A stretch of 64,000 nt of DNA from Desulfonauticus submarinus (GTDB lineage: Bacteria > Desulfobacterota > Desulfovibrionia > Desulfovibrionales > Desulfonatronovibrionaceae), in assembly GCF_900104045.1 (NCBI RefSeq), contig NZ_FNIN01000001.1, positions 423,318-487,317 of the forward strand, given 5' to 3'. Both the position numbers and the translations under genes were made by a program. The notes beneath the pieces are model-generated. The model worked only from the letters and a program-made list of their open reading frames with translations. It was not told the DNA's origin and searched no databases. Each line of letters begins with the position of its first letter. Within the stretch, counting starts at the first letter, position 1. This document shows positions 1-9,721 of the stretch, one piece after another.

Positions 1-1
1 T

Positions 2-340
2 TTATTTGGTGGAGTAGGTATAGCATTAGGTATTTTCTGGCTAGGAAGAAGAGTTATTGCTACTGTAGGAGAAAAAATTACAACCCTTACTAATACTCGA
101 GGATTTGCCGTTGATTTTGGGGCAGCTACTACAGTACTTTTAGCTTCTAATCTAGGACTACCTGTTTCTACTACTCATGCAGCAGTAGGATCAGTAATTG
201 GCGTAGGTCTTGCCAGAGGTTTTTCTGCTGTAAATTTTAAAATCTTATGGAAAATATTTTTATATTGGATACTAACTGTGCCTTTTGCTGCCCTAACAAC
301 TATAATATTTTTCCAAGTTTTAAAATGGATGGTTTATTAA
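2..340 (+). CDS. PiT-family inorganic phosphate permease, C-terminal part (partial)
   Basis: The open frame enters from the left edge and ends at TAA 338-340, giving the last 112 residues of a membrane protein. It contains the second conserved PHO4/PiT repeat: an [19 protein letters not shown] stretch followed by [18 protein letters not shown], which is the signature of low-affinity phosphate (metal-phosphate) symporters. The tail is hydrophobic and ends in a last transmembrane segment. The next gene, 34 bp downstream, is a DUF47/PhoU-like protein, the usual partner of PiT permeases, which supports the call. The N-terminal half lies outside the window, so length and start cannot be judged. 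Confidence 0.88.
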   Translation, partial: LFGGVGIALGIFWLGRRVIATVGEKITTLTNTRGFAVDFGAATTVLLASNLGLPVSTTHAAVGSVIGVGLARGFSAVNFKILWKIFLYWILTVPFAALTTIIFFQVLKWMVY

Positions 341-374
341 TTTTTATATATTTGTCAAAAAACGGAGGATGCCT

Positions 375-1055
375 ATGAAACTTTTAAAACTGCCTTTATT
401 CGGACTTTTAGCCCCAAAATCTCCTATGGAAAAATTGGTAGAACATTACGATAAAATCGCTGGCTGCGTTAAAATAATTAAGGAGTCTTTAGAATGCTAT
501 GTTTCTGGTGGCGGAGCATGCAGAGAATTTCAAGATCTGTGGGAAGAAATAGATTCTATTGAAAATCATGCAGATAAAATTAAAAGAAATATTCGTAATC
601 ATTTGCCTCGAAGCATGTTTATGGCTGTAGATAAAACTCTCTTTTTGAACTACACTAAAGCACAAGACAATATTCTAGATTCAGGACAAGATGCTCTTCA
701 ATGGTTAGGGATGAGACGAGTTGTTATCTCTGAAGGATTCCAAAAAGATTTAATCTTTTTAATTGATGAAGTAAGCACTGCTACCGAATTACTTGGGCCA
801 GCTTTAAAAGCTACAATAGCTCTTGTACATGGAGAAAGCTTAGATAGAGAAGGGACAAAAGAACATTACCGCAACATCAGAGCCCAACGCCATAAAATAC
901 AAAAAACCGCAAGAGAAATTACTATAAAAATTTATAATTCTGAATTGGATTTTAAAGATATATATCAACTCATTCATTTTGTACAATGCCTTGATAACAT
1001 GGCCCATAACTGTGAAAATTGTGCTGATATTCTAAGAGCAATGATTGCTAGATAA
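375..1055 (+). CDS. DUF47 / PhoU-like phosphate transport accessory protein (YkaA family)
   Basis: A 226-residue, all-helical, soluble protein of the DUF47 family (PhoU-like four-helix bundles). These proteins are generally encoded beside PiT permeases and are thought to modulate phosphate uptake. The family look is visible in the GGGACREFQDLWEEIDSIEN and ENHADKIKRNIRNHL stretches and in the conserved C-terminal LDNMAHNCENCADIL. I chose ATG 375 rather than ATG 369. GGAGG at 364-368 lies 6 nt before 375 but directly abuts 369. The gene follows the permease and its stop is immediately followed by the lptD start, suggesting co-transcription. Confidence 0.85.
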   Translation: MKLLKLPLFGLLAPKSPMEKLVEHYDKIAGCVKIIKESLECYVSGGGACREFQDLWEEIDSIENHADKIKRNIRNHLPRSMFMAVDKTLFLNYTKAQDNILDSGQDALQWLGMRRVVISEGFQKDLIFLIDEVSTATELLGPALKATIALVHGESLDREGTKEHYRNIRAQRHKIQKTAREITIKIYNSELDFKDIYQLIHFVQCLDNMAHNCENCADILRAMIAR

Positions 1056-3308
1056 ATGTCCAAACTCTATCTTTCTCTCCTTTTCTTCATAGGGATATTT
1101 TTTCTGTCTTTTAATCAAGCAGGAGCCGAGGAAAATTCTCCTTGGCACCTGCAAGCAGATAAAATTACGGCTAACGATCAAACTAAAATTATTGAAGCCA
1201 AAGGGAATATCTATTTATATCAAAAAGATAATTTTTTAAAAGCAGACTATATTCGGTATTATATAGATACTAATTGGATATATCTAAAAGGAAATGTAAA
1301 AATAAAATGGTCAGGAGACCTCTTAGAAGGAAAAGAAGCTGAGTTTGATTTAAAAAATAAAATTGGCTGGATAAAACAGGGAAAAATATTTATCCCCAAA
1401 CCCCACCTTTATATAAAAGCCCATTATTTAGAACGAAAAAATTCAAATACATATGTATTTAAAGAAGCAACTCTAACTAGCTGTGATGGAACAACTCCTG
1501 CTTGGTCTTTAAAAACTTCTTCTGGAACAATAACTATAGAAGGTTATGCCAAACTCTGGAACACTCGCTTTTTAGTAAAAGACTATCCTGTATTATATTC
1601 TCCTTTTCTTATTATGCCAGCTAAAACTAAACGCCAAAGTGGTTTACTTTTACCCCAAATATCCTATTCTTCCCAAAAAGGATACAACTACAATCAACCT
1701 TATTTCCAAGTTATTAATGATGAACAAGATATCACCCTATATGAAAATTATTATTCTAAAAAAAATCTTATGCATGGTCTTGAATATAGATTTACTCCTA
1801 ATCTTAATACTAAAGGCTTATTAAGAGGAGACTATCTGTATGACCCTAAAATTGCTAAAACAGAACAGCAAGAATTATCTCAATTTCAAAACGATGGCTT
1901 AATTCGTCCTAATCATGATCGCTTTTGGCTTAGAGGCAAAATAAACTCTTTTTTATTTTCGCCAGAATGGGAAACTAAAATAGACATAGATTATGTATCA
2001 GATCAAAACTATTTAAGAGAATTTAAATCAGGATATTCAGGATTTAACTATAGCCGCAAAATATTTTTAAAACAATTTGGAAGAGACATTGAGGAAACAG
2101 ATGATCTCACTAGAACCAATATTTTAAGTATCTTCCGCTCTTTTAAAAATACTTCTTTAAATGCAAAAATAGTTTATACTGAAAATTTAAAATATAGAAA
2201 TCATAATCTACCAGAAAGCAAAGATCCAACTATACAACGCCTGCCAGAATTAAATCTTAATTTATATAAGACTACCATTCCATATTTTAGTTTCGATATA
2301 GAAGCACAAAATCAAGCTGTATATTTCTGGAGAAGATATGGAACTATAGGAAAACGTATAGATATATATCCTAAAATAAGTAAATCATTCAAATTTGATT
2401 ATTTTACTCTTATACCTAAATTTGGCTATAGAGAAACTCTTTACTTCATAGATAAATACGAAAATGAAAATTCCTTAACAGATACAAAACATAAAATTTT
2501 ACAAAGAAATATATATGATTTTTCTATCTCATCATATACAGAATTATTTAAAATTTATGATTTTCTTAACACTCCTGTTAAAGAAAAAAAATCCAATTTC
2601 ACTAAACTAAAACATACTATTAAACCAGAATTAAAATACAAATTTAGACCTGACAAAGATCAAAGAGAACTTCCCTATTTTGACAGTGTAGATAGACTAG
2701 ATCCTCAAGAAGAACTAACCTACTCTTTAACCAATTTATTTACTCTTAGAAAAGACACTTTAACCAATAATACTCTTCAAAAACAATATTTAGATTTTTT
2801 ACGTATAAAATTTGAACAAAGTTATGATTTTAGAGAAGCGAGAAGAAATAATGATTTAAATCGTTACAAAAGAAGGCCCTTTTCTGATATTTTAACAGAA
2901 GTAGATATAAAGTTTCTTCCCTATTTATCTCACAACTCAAAAACATATTATTCATGTTATTTACATAAAATCACAGAGCATGAACACCTTTTAGAATTAA
3001 CATGGCCAGACAAAATACATGCCTATTTTGGTTTAGATTTCCAAGAACCAGTAGATGAATATAAACGTCATCGAAATAAAAGAGTAAAAATTTTAAAATG
3101 GGGAGGAGATATTCTATTCATACCCAGATGGAAACTATCTCTTATTTTTCGCCATGATTTAGAAAAAAATAAAGACTTAGAAAAAACTCTTATCCTATCA
3201 TATTTTCATCAATGTTTCAGTCTAGACTTTACTTTTTCTAAAACAGATTACGAAGATAGGTACCAAGTAATGATAAACCTCTTAAATTTCGGCTCAATGG
3301 GGAAATAA
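1056..3308 (+). CDS. lptD: LPS-assembly outer membrane protein LptD
   Basis: A 750-residue protein with a signal peptide (residues 1-24, cleavage near AGA-EEN). An OstA/LptA-like beta-jellyroll domain follows (about 30-130; LQADKITANDQTKIIEAKGN), then the LptD barrel region, including the conserved block around residues 185-220 with KRQSGLLLPQISY and a following PYF. LptD with LptE inserts lipopolysaccharide into the outer leaflet. The length is typical. Its ATG directly abuts the stop of the DUF47 gene, so translation is probably coupled. Aromatic and basic residues are abundant in the barrel half, as usual. The gene shows that the organism is diderm and makes LPS. Confidence 0.9.
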   Translation: MSKLYLSLLFFIGIFFLSFNQAGAEENSPWHLQADKITANDQTKIIEAKGNIYLYQKDNFLKADYIRYYIDTNWIYLKGNVKIKWSGDLLEGKEAEFDLKNKIGWIKQGKIFIPKPHLYIKAHYLERKNSNTYVFKEATLTSCDGTTPAWSLKTSSGTITIEGYAKLWNTRFLVKDYPVLYSPFLIMPAKTKRQSGLLLPQISYSSQKGYNYNQPYFQVINDEQDITLYENYYSKKNLMHGLEYRFTPNLNTKGLLRGDYLYDPKIAKTEQQELSQFQNDGLIRPNHDRFWLRGKINSFLFSPEWETKIDIDYVSDQNYLREFKSGYSGFNYSRKIFLKQFGRDIEETDDLTRTNILSIFRSFKNTSLNAKIVYTENLKYRNHNLPESKDPTIQRLPELNLNLYKTTIPYFSFDIEAQNQAVYFWRRYGTIGKRIDIYPKISKSFKFDYFTLIPKFGYRETLYFIDKYENENSLTDTKHKILQRNIYDFSISSYTELFKIYDFLNTPVKEKKSNFTKLKHTIKPELKYKFRPDKDQRELPYFDSVDRLDPQEELTYSLTNLFTLRKDTLTNNTLQKQYLDFLRIKFEQSYDFREARRNNDLNRYKRRPFSDILTEVDIKFLPYLSHNSKTYYSCYLHKITEHEHLLELTWPDKIHAYFGLDFQEPVDEYKRHRNKRVKILKWGGDILFIPRWKLSLIFRHDLEKNKDLEKTLILSYFHQCFSLDFTFSKTDYEDRYQVMINLLNFGSMGK

Positions 3309-3310
3309 AA

Positions 3311-5029
3311 ATGGTACCAAGTATTAAAATATTGCCTCCAGAAATTCAAAACCAAATTGCAGCAGGAGAAGTAGTAGAAAGGCCAGCTAGTGTTTTAAAA
3401 GAGTTAATTGAAAATAGTTTAGATGCTGGTGCAACCTCTATTGAAGTAAACTTAAAAAAAGGAGGTCTTGAGTCAATAGAAGTTATTGATAATGGAGTTG
3501 GTATTCAAGAACAAGAACTAGAACTTGCCCTTACAAGACATGCTACTAGCAAAATAACTTATTTTCCAGATTTACTTTCTATTTCTACTTATGGTTTTAG
3601 AGGGGAGGCTCTTCCTTCTATTGCATCTGTATCTAAATTTACTTTAAAATCACGCCCCAAATATCAAGAAATAGGTTTTGAGATAAATGTAAAATTTGGA
3701 CAAATACAACCTAAAAAACCTATAACTATGCCTTATGGAACACATGTTATAGTAAATGAACTTTTTGCCAATATACCTGCAAGATTAAAATTTCTAAAAA
3801 CTCCCCCTACAGAAAAAAGACGCTCAATACAAACCTTTCTCAAGCAAGCTCTCCCCCATACCGAAATCGAATTTAAACTATTTTCAGACAAGCAGGAAAT
3901 TTTTCACTTCTACGCCCAAGAAGATATTCTCTCTCGACTTACTAAAATATGGCCCAAACATATTGTTTCTTGTCTTGAAAAAATAAACTTCCAAGACGAT
4001 AATATTCAGATTACTGGGTTGGCTAGTAGGCCAGAAAGTATTCAAGCCAGAGGGGATAGAATTTTTCTTTATGTAAATAAAAGACCTGTTCAAGACAAAC
4101 TTTTACTTAGCGCAATAAAAAAAGCTTATGAAGGAAAAATTCTTAGAAATGAATTTCCACAAGTAATTCTATTTTTAGATATTCCTCCTGAGTTGGTGGA
4201 TGTAAATGTACATCCAGCAAAACTTGAGGTACGCTTTTCTGAAGAAAAGACAATTTTTAATGCAGTTAGAAAAGCTATCCAAAACACTCTTGAGGCTACT
4301 ACTCTTTTTAGTTTTCACCCAACAAAAACTAATCAACCAAATTCTTTATCAACAATAAAAGAGATAAAAGAACATAGCCCTATTTACATAGCTCCAGAAA
4401 TTAATGCTAAACCAACTATTAATTTTCAAACAGAACAAAGCAAAAAAAATACTTTTACTCAAAACAAAGAAAAAATTTCTGTTGTAAAAGAAGATTTTGT
4501 TTACTTAGGTCAAATAGACAAAACTTATTTACTTCTCAAACAAGCAAATATCTTCTTAGTTCTAGATCAACATGCTATTCACGAACGTATTTTATTTGAA
4601 GAATTCAAAAATCAAAAAACAGAAAAGAAAAAACTACTTTTACCTTTAAATTATTCCTTAACTGGAGAAGAAAAAATTTGTTTAGAAAAATTTTGGGTTA
4701 CCTTTAATAAAATGGGGTTTTCTTTATCTCTTTCTGCAAACAATATTCTAGAAATAAATGCCATTCCTTCCCCATTTTCTCCTGAAGAGGCAAAATTATT
4801 TATTCAAGAAATTTTAAGTAAACAAATTAATAAATTTGAAGAAATGTTAAAAATAATGGCTTGTAGGGCAAGTATTAAAGCAGGAGATGAACTTACCACA
4901 GATGAAGCACTAGCCTTAATTTTCAAATGGCAATCCTGTCCCAATAAAGAATTCTGCCCCCATGGAAGACCAACTCTTCTTGTTTTAAAGGACGATATTC
5001 TTGCTCCTCTCTTTAAAAGAGGTAAATAA
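3311..5029 (+). CDS. mutL: DNA mismatch repair protein MutL
   Basis: A 572-residue GHKL ATPase. Visible motifs are ENSLDAGATSIEV (motif I), DNGVGI (II) and YGFRGEALPSI (III) in the N-terminal domain, then a variable low-complexity linker (about 340-400). The C-terminal domain carries the endonuclease metal-binding motif DQHAIHERILFEE near residue 420, ACRASIKAG, and CPHGRPT near 549. The DQHA-x2-E-x4-E motif means this MutL should nick DNA itself, as expected in bacteria without MutH. It starts 2 bp after lptD, and a strong bidirectional terminator follows. Confidence 0.95.
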   Translation: MVPSIKILPPEIQNQIAAGEVVERPASVLKELIENSLDAGATSIEVNLKKGGLESIEVIDNGVGIQEQELELALTRHATSKITYFPDLLSISTYGFRGEALPSIASVSKFTLKSRPKYQEIGFEINVKFGQIQPKKPITMPYGTHVIVNELFANIPARLKFLKTPPTEKRRSIQTFLKQALPHTEIEFKLFSDKQEIFHFYAQEDILSRLTKIWPKHIVSCLEKINFQDDNIQITGLASRPESIQARGDRIFLYVNKRPVQDKLLLSAIKKAYEGKILRNEFPQVILFLDIPPELVDVNVHPAKLEVRFSEEKTIFNAVRKAIQNTLEATTLFSFHPTKTNQPNSLSTIKEIKEHSPIYIAPEINAKPTINFQTEQSKKNTFTQNKEKISVVKEDFVYLGQIDKTYLLLKQANIFLVLDQHAIHERILFEEFKNQKTEKKKLLLPLNYSLTGEEKICLEKFWVTFNKMGFSLSLSANNILEINAIPSPFSPEEAKLFIQEILSKQINKFEEMLKIMACRASIKAGDELTTDEALALIFKWQSCPNKEFCPHGRPTLLVLKDDILAPLFKRGK

Positions 5030-5062
5030 AAAAGCCCGTATTTTCTCAACACGGGCTTTTTT
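5028..5062. terminator. Bidirectional intrinsic terminator between mutL and ilvC
   Basis: An A6 run at 5028-5033, then GCCCGT (5034-5039), an 11-nt loop, ACGGGC (5051-5056) and T6 (5057-5062). With U-tracts on both sides it can stop both the rightward mutL transcript and the leftward ilv transcript. Confidence 0.9.
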
Positions 5063-5083
5063 ATAAACTTACAATCATAAAAA

Positions 5084-6073
5084 CTATTTTTTTAACCAAG
5101 CCATCATAGAACGGAGTTTATCGCCTACTTCTTCTATCTGATGTTCATGCATTTTTCTACGTAAAGCAAGAAATGCTGGATTACCCGCTTTGTTTTCTAA
5201 AATCCATTCTCTGGCAAAAGTTCCCTCTTGAATTTCTTTTAAAACCTTTTTCATTTCTTGTTTGACACACTCATTTACAATCCTAGGTCCACGAGTATAA
5301 TCACCATATTCTGCTGTATCAGAAATAGAATAATGCATTTTTTTAAATCCACCTTCATAAAGTAAATCTACTATCAATTTTAACTCATGCATACATTCAA
5401 AAAAAGCTATTTCAGGTTGATAACCTGCTTCTACCAATGTCTCAAATCCTGCTCGAATAAGGGCACTAACTCCCCCACAAAGCACACACTGTTCTCCAAA
5501 TAAGTCTGTTTCTGTCTCTTCAGCAAAAGTAGTTTCTATAACCCCAGAACGAGTAGCACCAATACCTTTAGCATAAGCTAAAGCATAATCAAGAGCTTTG
5601 CCAGTATAATTCTGATGCACTGCAACTAAAGCAGGAACACCTCCTCCTTTTTCATACTCCCTTCTTACTAAGTGTCCTGGACCTTTAGGTGCTACCATAA
5701 CCACATCAACATCTTTTGGAGGAATAATCTGGTGATAGTGAATATTAAAACCATGACTAAAAACCAACACTTTTCCAGCCGTAAGATTTGGCAATACTTC
5801 TTTTACAAATACTTGAGGTTGATATTGATCTTGAACTAAAATTTGAATTAAATCTGCCTGAGCTGCTGCTTCTGAAGCACTTACAGGTTCAAAGCCATCT
5901 TCCTTTGCCTTTAAATAGTTAGGTCCTCCAGGTCTTTGCCCAACTACAACTTTTACTCCAGAATCCCTTAAATTCTGAGCATGGGCATGCCCCTGACTTC
6001 CATAGCCAATAACAGCTACCACCTTATTTTTTAAAACATCTAAGCTAGCATCTTGTTCATAATAAATCTTCAT
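5084..6073 (-). CDS. ilvC: Ketol-acid reductoisomerase (class I)
   Basis: A 329-residue short-type enzyme that rearranges and reduces acetolactate/acetohydroxybutyrate in valine, leucine and isoleucine synthesis. The Rossmann motif [13 protein letters not shown] is at residues 23-35. Catalytic acidic residues are visible in [12 protein letters not shown] and FFECMHELK, and the substrate serine in [12 protein letters not shown]. The cofactor loop reads GQRPGGPNY (45-53): the serines that usually contact the NADPH 2'-phosphate are G50 and N52, so cofactor preference may differ from the norm (inference). It is the last gene of the ilvB-ilvN-ilvC group, and the terminator lies just downstream. 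Confidence 0.95.
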   Translation of the reverse strand: MKIYYEQDASLDVLKNKVVAVIGYGSQGHAHAQNLRDSGVKVVVGQRPGGPNYLKAKEDGFEPVSASEAAAQADLIQILVQDQYQPQVFVKEVLPNLTAGKVLVFSHGFNIHYHQIIPPKDVDVVMVAPKGPGHLVRREYEKGGGVPALVAVHQNYTGKALDYALAYAKGIGATRSGVIETTFAEETETDLFGEQCVLCGGVSALIRAGFETLVEAGYQPEIAFFECMHELKLIVDLLYEGGFKKMHYSISDTAEYGDYTRGPRIVNECVKQEMKKVLKEIQEGTFAREWILENKAGNPAFLALRRKMHEHQIEEVGDKLRSMMAWLKK

Positions 6074-6094
6074 TGTATCTCCTCTCCATGATTT

Positions 6095-6580
6095 TTAATC
6101 TATTTGCATTGACCGTCGCATAGCCACGGTTCCAGAACGCGCAAATTCTTTTATTTGAAATCGCTGTAATAAATTTACAATAGCTTTAATTTTATTTTGA
6201 TCACCTGTTACTTCTAAAGTCAAATCCGTAGGACTAACATCTACCACCTTACACCGAAAAATATCTGCTATTCTCAATACCTCAGCTCTTTTTTCGTCTT
6301 CAGCACTTACTTTAATTAACACCATTTCCCTTTCCACTGCCTTTTCATAAGTAAGATCTACAACCTTAATAACTGTAATCAACTTTCGTAACTGCTTTAC
6401 AATTTGCTCAACAATATGTTCATCTCCCCTAGTTGTAATAGTCATCAAGGAAATATCAGGTTCTAATGTAGGGCCAACATTTAAACTTTCTATATTAAAT
6501 CCTCTTCCACTAAATAAACCAGCCACTCTGGATAATACCCCAGGTTCATTCTCAACCAAAACAGATAAAACATGTCTCAC
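6095..6580 (-). CDS. ilvN: Acetolactate synthase small (regulatory) subunit
   Basis: A 161-residue protein with an N-terminal ACT domain (residues 2-75, HVLSVLVENEPGVLSRVAGLF, GFNIESLNVG) and the C-terminal ALS_ss domain. It binds the valine-sensing site and activates the IlvB catalytic subunit. The start is a GTG (6580) with GGGAGGG 7-8 nt upstream. It lies 13 bp after ilvB and 21 bp before ilvC in one transcription unit. The length matches the IlvH-type family. Confidence 0.95.
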   Translation of the reverse strand: MRHVLSVLVENEPGVLSRVAGLFSGRGFNIESLNVGPTLEPDISLMTITTRGDEHIVEQIVKQLRKLITVIKVVDLTYEKAVEREMVLIKVSAEDEKRAEVLRIADIFRCKVVDVSPTDLTLEVTGDQNKIKAIVNLLQRFQIKEFARSGTVAMRRSMQID

Positions 6581-6593
6581 TTTTCAGCCCTCC

Positions 6594-8282
6594 CTAAACC
6601 AAAAGCATTTCAGTTAAAGATGCTCCCGCAGGCACCATGGGATAAACATTTTCCTCTGGTTCAACCCATACATCTACCACTACTGTCTTCTTAGAAGCAA
6701 GGGCTTTTTCTAAAACAGGCTCAACTTCTTTATTCTCTTTAATCCTATAGCCTTCTGCACCATAAGCCTTAGCCAGGGCTACAAAATCTGGGTTTTGATG
6801 TAAACATGTAGCACAATAGTTTTTATTATAAAACAATTCTTGCCACTGTCTAACCATTCCCAAATAACCATTATTTAAAATAACAATCTTTACAGGTAAG
6901 TTGTAACTCACAGCAGTAGCCAATTCTTGAATATTCATTTGAATAGAGCCATCACCTGCTATATCAATAACCATTTTATCAGGATTAGCCATTTGAGCAC
7001 CTATTGCAGCAGGAAATCCATATCCCATAGTACCAAGACCACCAGAAGAAATAAAAGTCCTTGGATGTTTATAGTGATAAAACTGAGCAGCCCACATCTG
7101 ATTCTGTCCAACTTCAGTAGTAATAATAGCATCTCCCTTAGTTAATTCATAAAGCTTTTCTACAACAAACTGAGGTTTTATAGCTTTGCCACCCCTTTCA
7201 TAACGTAAAGGATATTTAGTTTTCCATTCTTTTACCATTTCCAACCACGAAGCATGTTTTTCTTCCCAGTTCTCATCTTTTCTGTCTACTAATTCGTTAA
7301 ATAGTGATTCCAAAGCTAATTTACAATCTGCTACAATAGGCACATCTACTTGTACATTTTTTCTAATAGAAGTTGGGTCTATATCTATATGAATAATCTT
7401 TGCTCTGGGAGCAAAACTAGATATTTTACCAGTTACTCTGTCATCAAATCTTGCTCCAACTGAAATTAAAACGTCAGAATTATTTACGCTCATATTAGCA
7501 GCATAGGTGCCATGCATGCCAAGCATACCAAGCCAAAGATCATGATCTCCAGGAAAAGCTCCAAGTCCCATTAAAGTAGTGGTTACTGGAATATGAAACT
7601 TTTGAGCCAATATTGTTAAAATCTCATGAGCGCTAGAAGAAATAACCCCACCACCTGCGTAAATAAGAGGACGAGTAGCTTTAGATATTAAACTTGCTGC
7701 TCTTTTAATTTGTTTTTTATTAGGTTCATAGTGAGGATTATAGCTTCTTAAAGAAATTTTCTCAGGATAAGAAAACTTTGCCTTGGCTTGCATAACATCT
7801 TTAGGCAAATCAACTAAAACAGGACCTGGCCTTCCTGTTCGCGCAATATGAAAAGCTTTTTTTACTACATACGCCAATTCTTTTACATCTTTCACCAAAA
7901 AATTGTGTTTTGTACAAGGCCTAGTAATACCAACAATATCTACTTCTTGAAAGGCATCATTGCCAATCAAAGCAGTTGGAACCTGACCTGTAAACACTAC
8001 TAAGGGAACAGAATCCATATAAGCAGTAGCAATACCAGTAACAGTATTAGTCGCTCCAGGTCCAGAAGTTACTAAACACACCCCTACTTTGCCTGTGGAC
8101 CTAGCATATCCATCTGCAGCATGCACTGCTCCTTGCTCATGCCTTACTAAAATATGTTTAAAAGGAAACTTAGGTAAATAATGATAAATATCTATTACTG
8201 CTCCCCCAGGAAAACCAAAAATATGGGAAACGCCTTCTTTTTTCAAACACTCTAAGAGTATCTGAGCTCCTGTGAGCTCCAT
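6594..8282 (-). CDS. ilvB: Acetolactate synthase large (catalytic) subunit
   Basis: A 562-residue thiamine-diphosphate enzyme that condenses pyruvate with pyruvate or 2-ketobutyrate. The N-terminal domain contains the catalytic glutamate in [15 protein letters not shown]. The FAD-like middle domain follows, and the C-terminal ThDP motif [15 protein letters not shown]... ends with [18 protein letters not shown], typical of biosynthetic acetohydroxyacid synthases. ATG 8282 has GGAGG 9 nt upstream. The start is 1 bp after the stop of the small DUF465 gene, so no independent leader or attenuator fits between them. Regulation must act further upstream or through IlvN. Confidence 0.96.
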   Translation of the reverse strand: MELTGAQILLECLKKEGVSHIFGFPGGAVIDIYHYLPKFPFKHILVRHEQGAVHAADGYARSTGKVGVCLVTSGPGATNTVTGIATAYMDSVPLVVFTGQVPTALIGNDAFQEVDIVGITRPCTKHNFLVKDVKELAYVVKKAFHIARTGRPGPVLVDLPKDVMQAKAKFSYPEKISLRSYNPHYEPNKKQIKRAASLISKATRPLIYAGGGVISSSAHEILTILAQKFHIPVTTTLMGLGAFPGDHDLWLGMLGMHGTYAANMSVNNSDVLISVGARFDDRVTGKISSFAPRAKIIHIDIDPTSIRKNVQVDVPIVADCKLALESLFNELVDRKDENWEEKHASWLEMVKEWKTKYPLRYERGGKAIKPQFVVEKLYELTKGDAIITTEVGQNQMWAAQFYHYKHPRTFISSGGLGTMGYGFPAAIGAQMANPDKMVIDIAGDGSIQMNIQELATAVSYNLPVKIVILNNGYLGMVRQWQELFYNKNYCATCLHQNPDFVALAKAYGAEGYRIKENKEVEPVLEKALASKKTVVVDVWVEPEENVYPMVPAGASLTEMLLV

Positions 8283-8283
8283 T

Positions 8284-8517
8284 TTACTTATCCTCCATAT
8301 CTTTATATTTATTTAACAAAGCCAACAACTTAGTCTTACCTGCCAATTTCATCTTCTTTAATTCTTTTACTTCCAACTCCTCTTCTGGAGTTAGAAAAGG
8401 CTTGCTTTCAAATTTCTCTAACTTTTTTTCATATTCTAGATGATCTTCCCATAAAGATTTTAGTTCTGGATCTTTATCACTATACTTGGCAATTAATTCC
8501 AATTCATACTGTTCCAT
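8284..8517 (-). CDS. DUF465 (YdcH-like) small coiled-coil protein
   Basis: A 77-residue, highly charged helical protein ([39 protein letters not shown]). This matches the DUF465/YdcH pattern of two short helices around a conserved L-x-P-x-E-E-x-E-x-x-x-L-K-K-x-K-L motif. Function is not established; members are widespread in proteobacteria. It immediately precedes ilvB (1 bp gap) and follows the DUF167 gene by 19 bp, so it sits in the same operon without an evident pathway link. Confidence 0.75.
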   Translation of the reverse strand: MEQYELELIAKYSDKDPELKSLWEDHLEYEKKLEKFESKPFLTPEEELEVKELKKMKLAGKTKLLALLNKYKDMEDK

Positions 8518-8536
8518 AATTTTACCTCCTAAAATG

Positions 8537-8830
8537 TTAAGGTTTATTTAACCCTTCCCAGTCTGGATGACTGGCATCTATAAAAATAACCTTTTCTCTA
8601 CTACTTTTTCCTTTAACTAATTGGAGCTCACTCTGTTTTATTTTTAAAACATTAGCTAAAAATTTTAAAACAGCTTTATTAGCCTTACTATCTACTGGCG
8701 GTGCATTTACTCTTATTTTAAGCTTTCCATTTTGTTCACCAACTATCTCTGTTTGTTTAGCTCTAGGCTGTATCCAAACTGTTAAATACCATCCACCTGA
8801 TTTAGCACACCGCAAAAAACTATACTCCAT
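8537..8830 (-). CDS. DUF167 (YggU family) protein
   Basis: A 97-residue protein with the DUF167 signature: WIQPRAKQTEIVG, KIRVNAPPVDSKANKAVLKFLA and VKGKSSREKVI. The fold is known from E. coli YggU but the function is not. In many Deltaproteobacteria it follows yggT and a DivIVA-domain gene, exactly as here: yggT (9650), DivIVA-like (9332), then this gene with a 4-bp gap. It is probably translationally coupled to the upstream gene. Confidence 0.85.
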   Translation of the reverse strand: MEYSFLRCAKSGGWYLTVWIQPRAKQTEIVGEQNGKLKIRVNAPPVDSKANKAVLKFLANVLKIKQSELQLVKGKSSREKVIFIDASHPDWEGLNKP

Positions 8831-8834
8831 AACC

Positions 8835-9332
8835 CTATTTAACCATAAATCTTATTTTACTCTCAATCTCATCTAATTCTTCTGACTGTCTTTTCTCTTC
8901 CTCTAATAAGTCTAAATGAGATTCAATTAAATTCTTTAACTCTATCTCAAACCGAGTCTTTTGTCTTTTCAATTCTGAAATATCAGAATGAATCTGAGAT
9001 AAGCGCCTATGAGCCTCATTTAAAATTTCTTCAGCTTTGTTTTGGGCTGATTCTATAATGTTCTTCGCTTGTTTATGAGCATTTGCCTTTACATCTTCAG
9101 CCATTTTTTGAGTAGTTAAAAGAGTATCTTGCAAGACTTTTTCTCGACTTTGATAATCCTTTAGTCTAATTTCAAGTTCTTCAACCTTCGATTTAAGACA
9201 AATATTTTCTTCTGTAAGTTTGCCAATTTGCTCAGATATCTCTTGTATCAAATCGTCTACTTCTTCCTTTGTATATCCAAAAAGAGACGTAGAAAAACTA
9301 TAATGTAATAAATCTACTTTTGTCTTTCCCAT
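8835..9332 (-). CDS. DivIVA-domain coiled-coil protein
   Basis: A 165-residue protein whose N-terminus has the DivIVA-type membrane/pole-targeting segment (FSTSLFGYTKEEVDDLIQEI, residues 12-31). A long heptad-rich coiled coil follows, covering almost the rest of the chain. DivIVA proteins bind negatively curved membrane and organise poles or septa in Gram-positives. Deltaproteobacterial versions next to yggT are recognised but poorly studied. It follows yggT by 9 bp, echoing the Gram-positive ylmG-divIVA order. The family call is good; a cell-division role is inference. Confidence 0.8.
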   Translation of the reverse strand: MGKTKVDLLHYSFSTSLFGYTKEEVDDLIQEISEQIGKLTEENICLKSKVEELEIRLKDYQSREKVLQDTLLTTQKMAEDVKANAHKQAKNIIESAQNKAEEILNEAHRRLSQIHSDISELKRQKTRFEIELKNLIESHLDLLEEEKRQSEELDEIESKIRFMVK

Positions 9333-9341
9333 ATTGTCTCC

Positions 9342-9650
9342 TTATGGCATAGCTATAGATACAGAAATTTGGAATAAAGTTTTTACCAAAAAAACTTTTA
9401 AAAATTGAATCACCAATAAAACAACAATTGGAGATAAATCTAATCCTCCAATATAAGTAAATGGTAACCACTTTCTCACCCTATAAAAAACAGGTTCTGT
9501 CAAATTATGCAAAATCCTAACAATAGGATTATAAGGATCTGGATTGACCCAAGAAAGTAAGGCAGAAATAATAACCACCCAAAAATATAGCGTTAACAAA
9601 GTATCAATAACACTCGCTAACGCTTGAAGTAAATTACTTAAAACAAACAT
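9342..9650 (-). CDS. YggT/YlmG family integral membrane protein
   Basis: A 102-residue protein with two hydrophobic segments (about 8-32 and 70-95). Between them is the family signature WVNPDPYNPIVRILHNLTEP followed by RVRKWLPF and GGLDLSPIVVLLVIQFL. ATG 9650 is preferred over an upstream in-frame start at 9680, because GGAAGGAGAG precedes it at proper distance. YggT/YlmG proteins are linked to osmotic stress and to division or chloroplast nucleoid partition in other lineages. Here the gene heads the yggT-divIVA-DUF167-DUF465 string. Confidence 0.85.
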   Translation of the reverse strand: MFVLSNLLQALASVIDTLLTLYFWVVIISALLSWVNPDPYNPIVRILHNLTEPVFYRVRKWLPFTYIGGLDLSPIVVLLVIQFLKVFLVKTLFQISVSIAMP

Positions 9651-9721
9651 AATATCTCTCCTTCCAAAAACTAAAATCAAAAATAAAAATTCTTTAAATA
9701 ATCAATAACATAATGTATTAA

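Noticed and set aside
8283..8540. Attenuator or T-box leader for ilvB
   Set aside because: ilvB begins 1 bp after the DUF465 gene, so there is no space for a leader and no hairpin/U-tract was seen.
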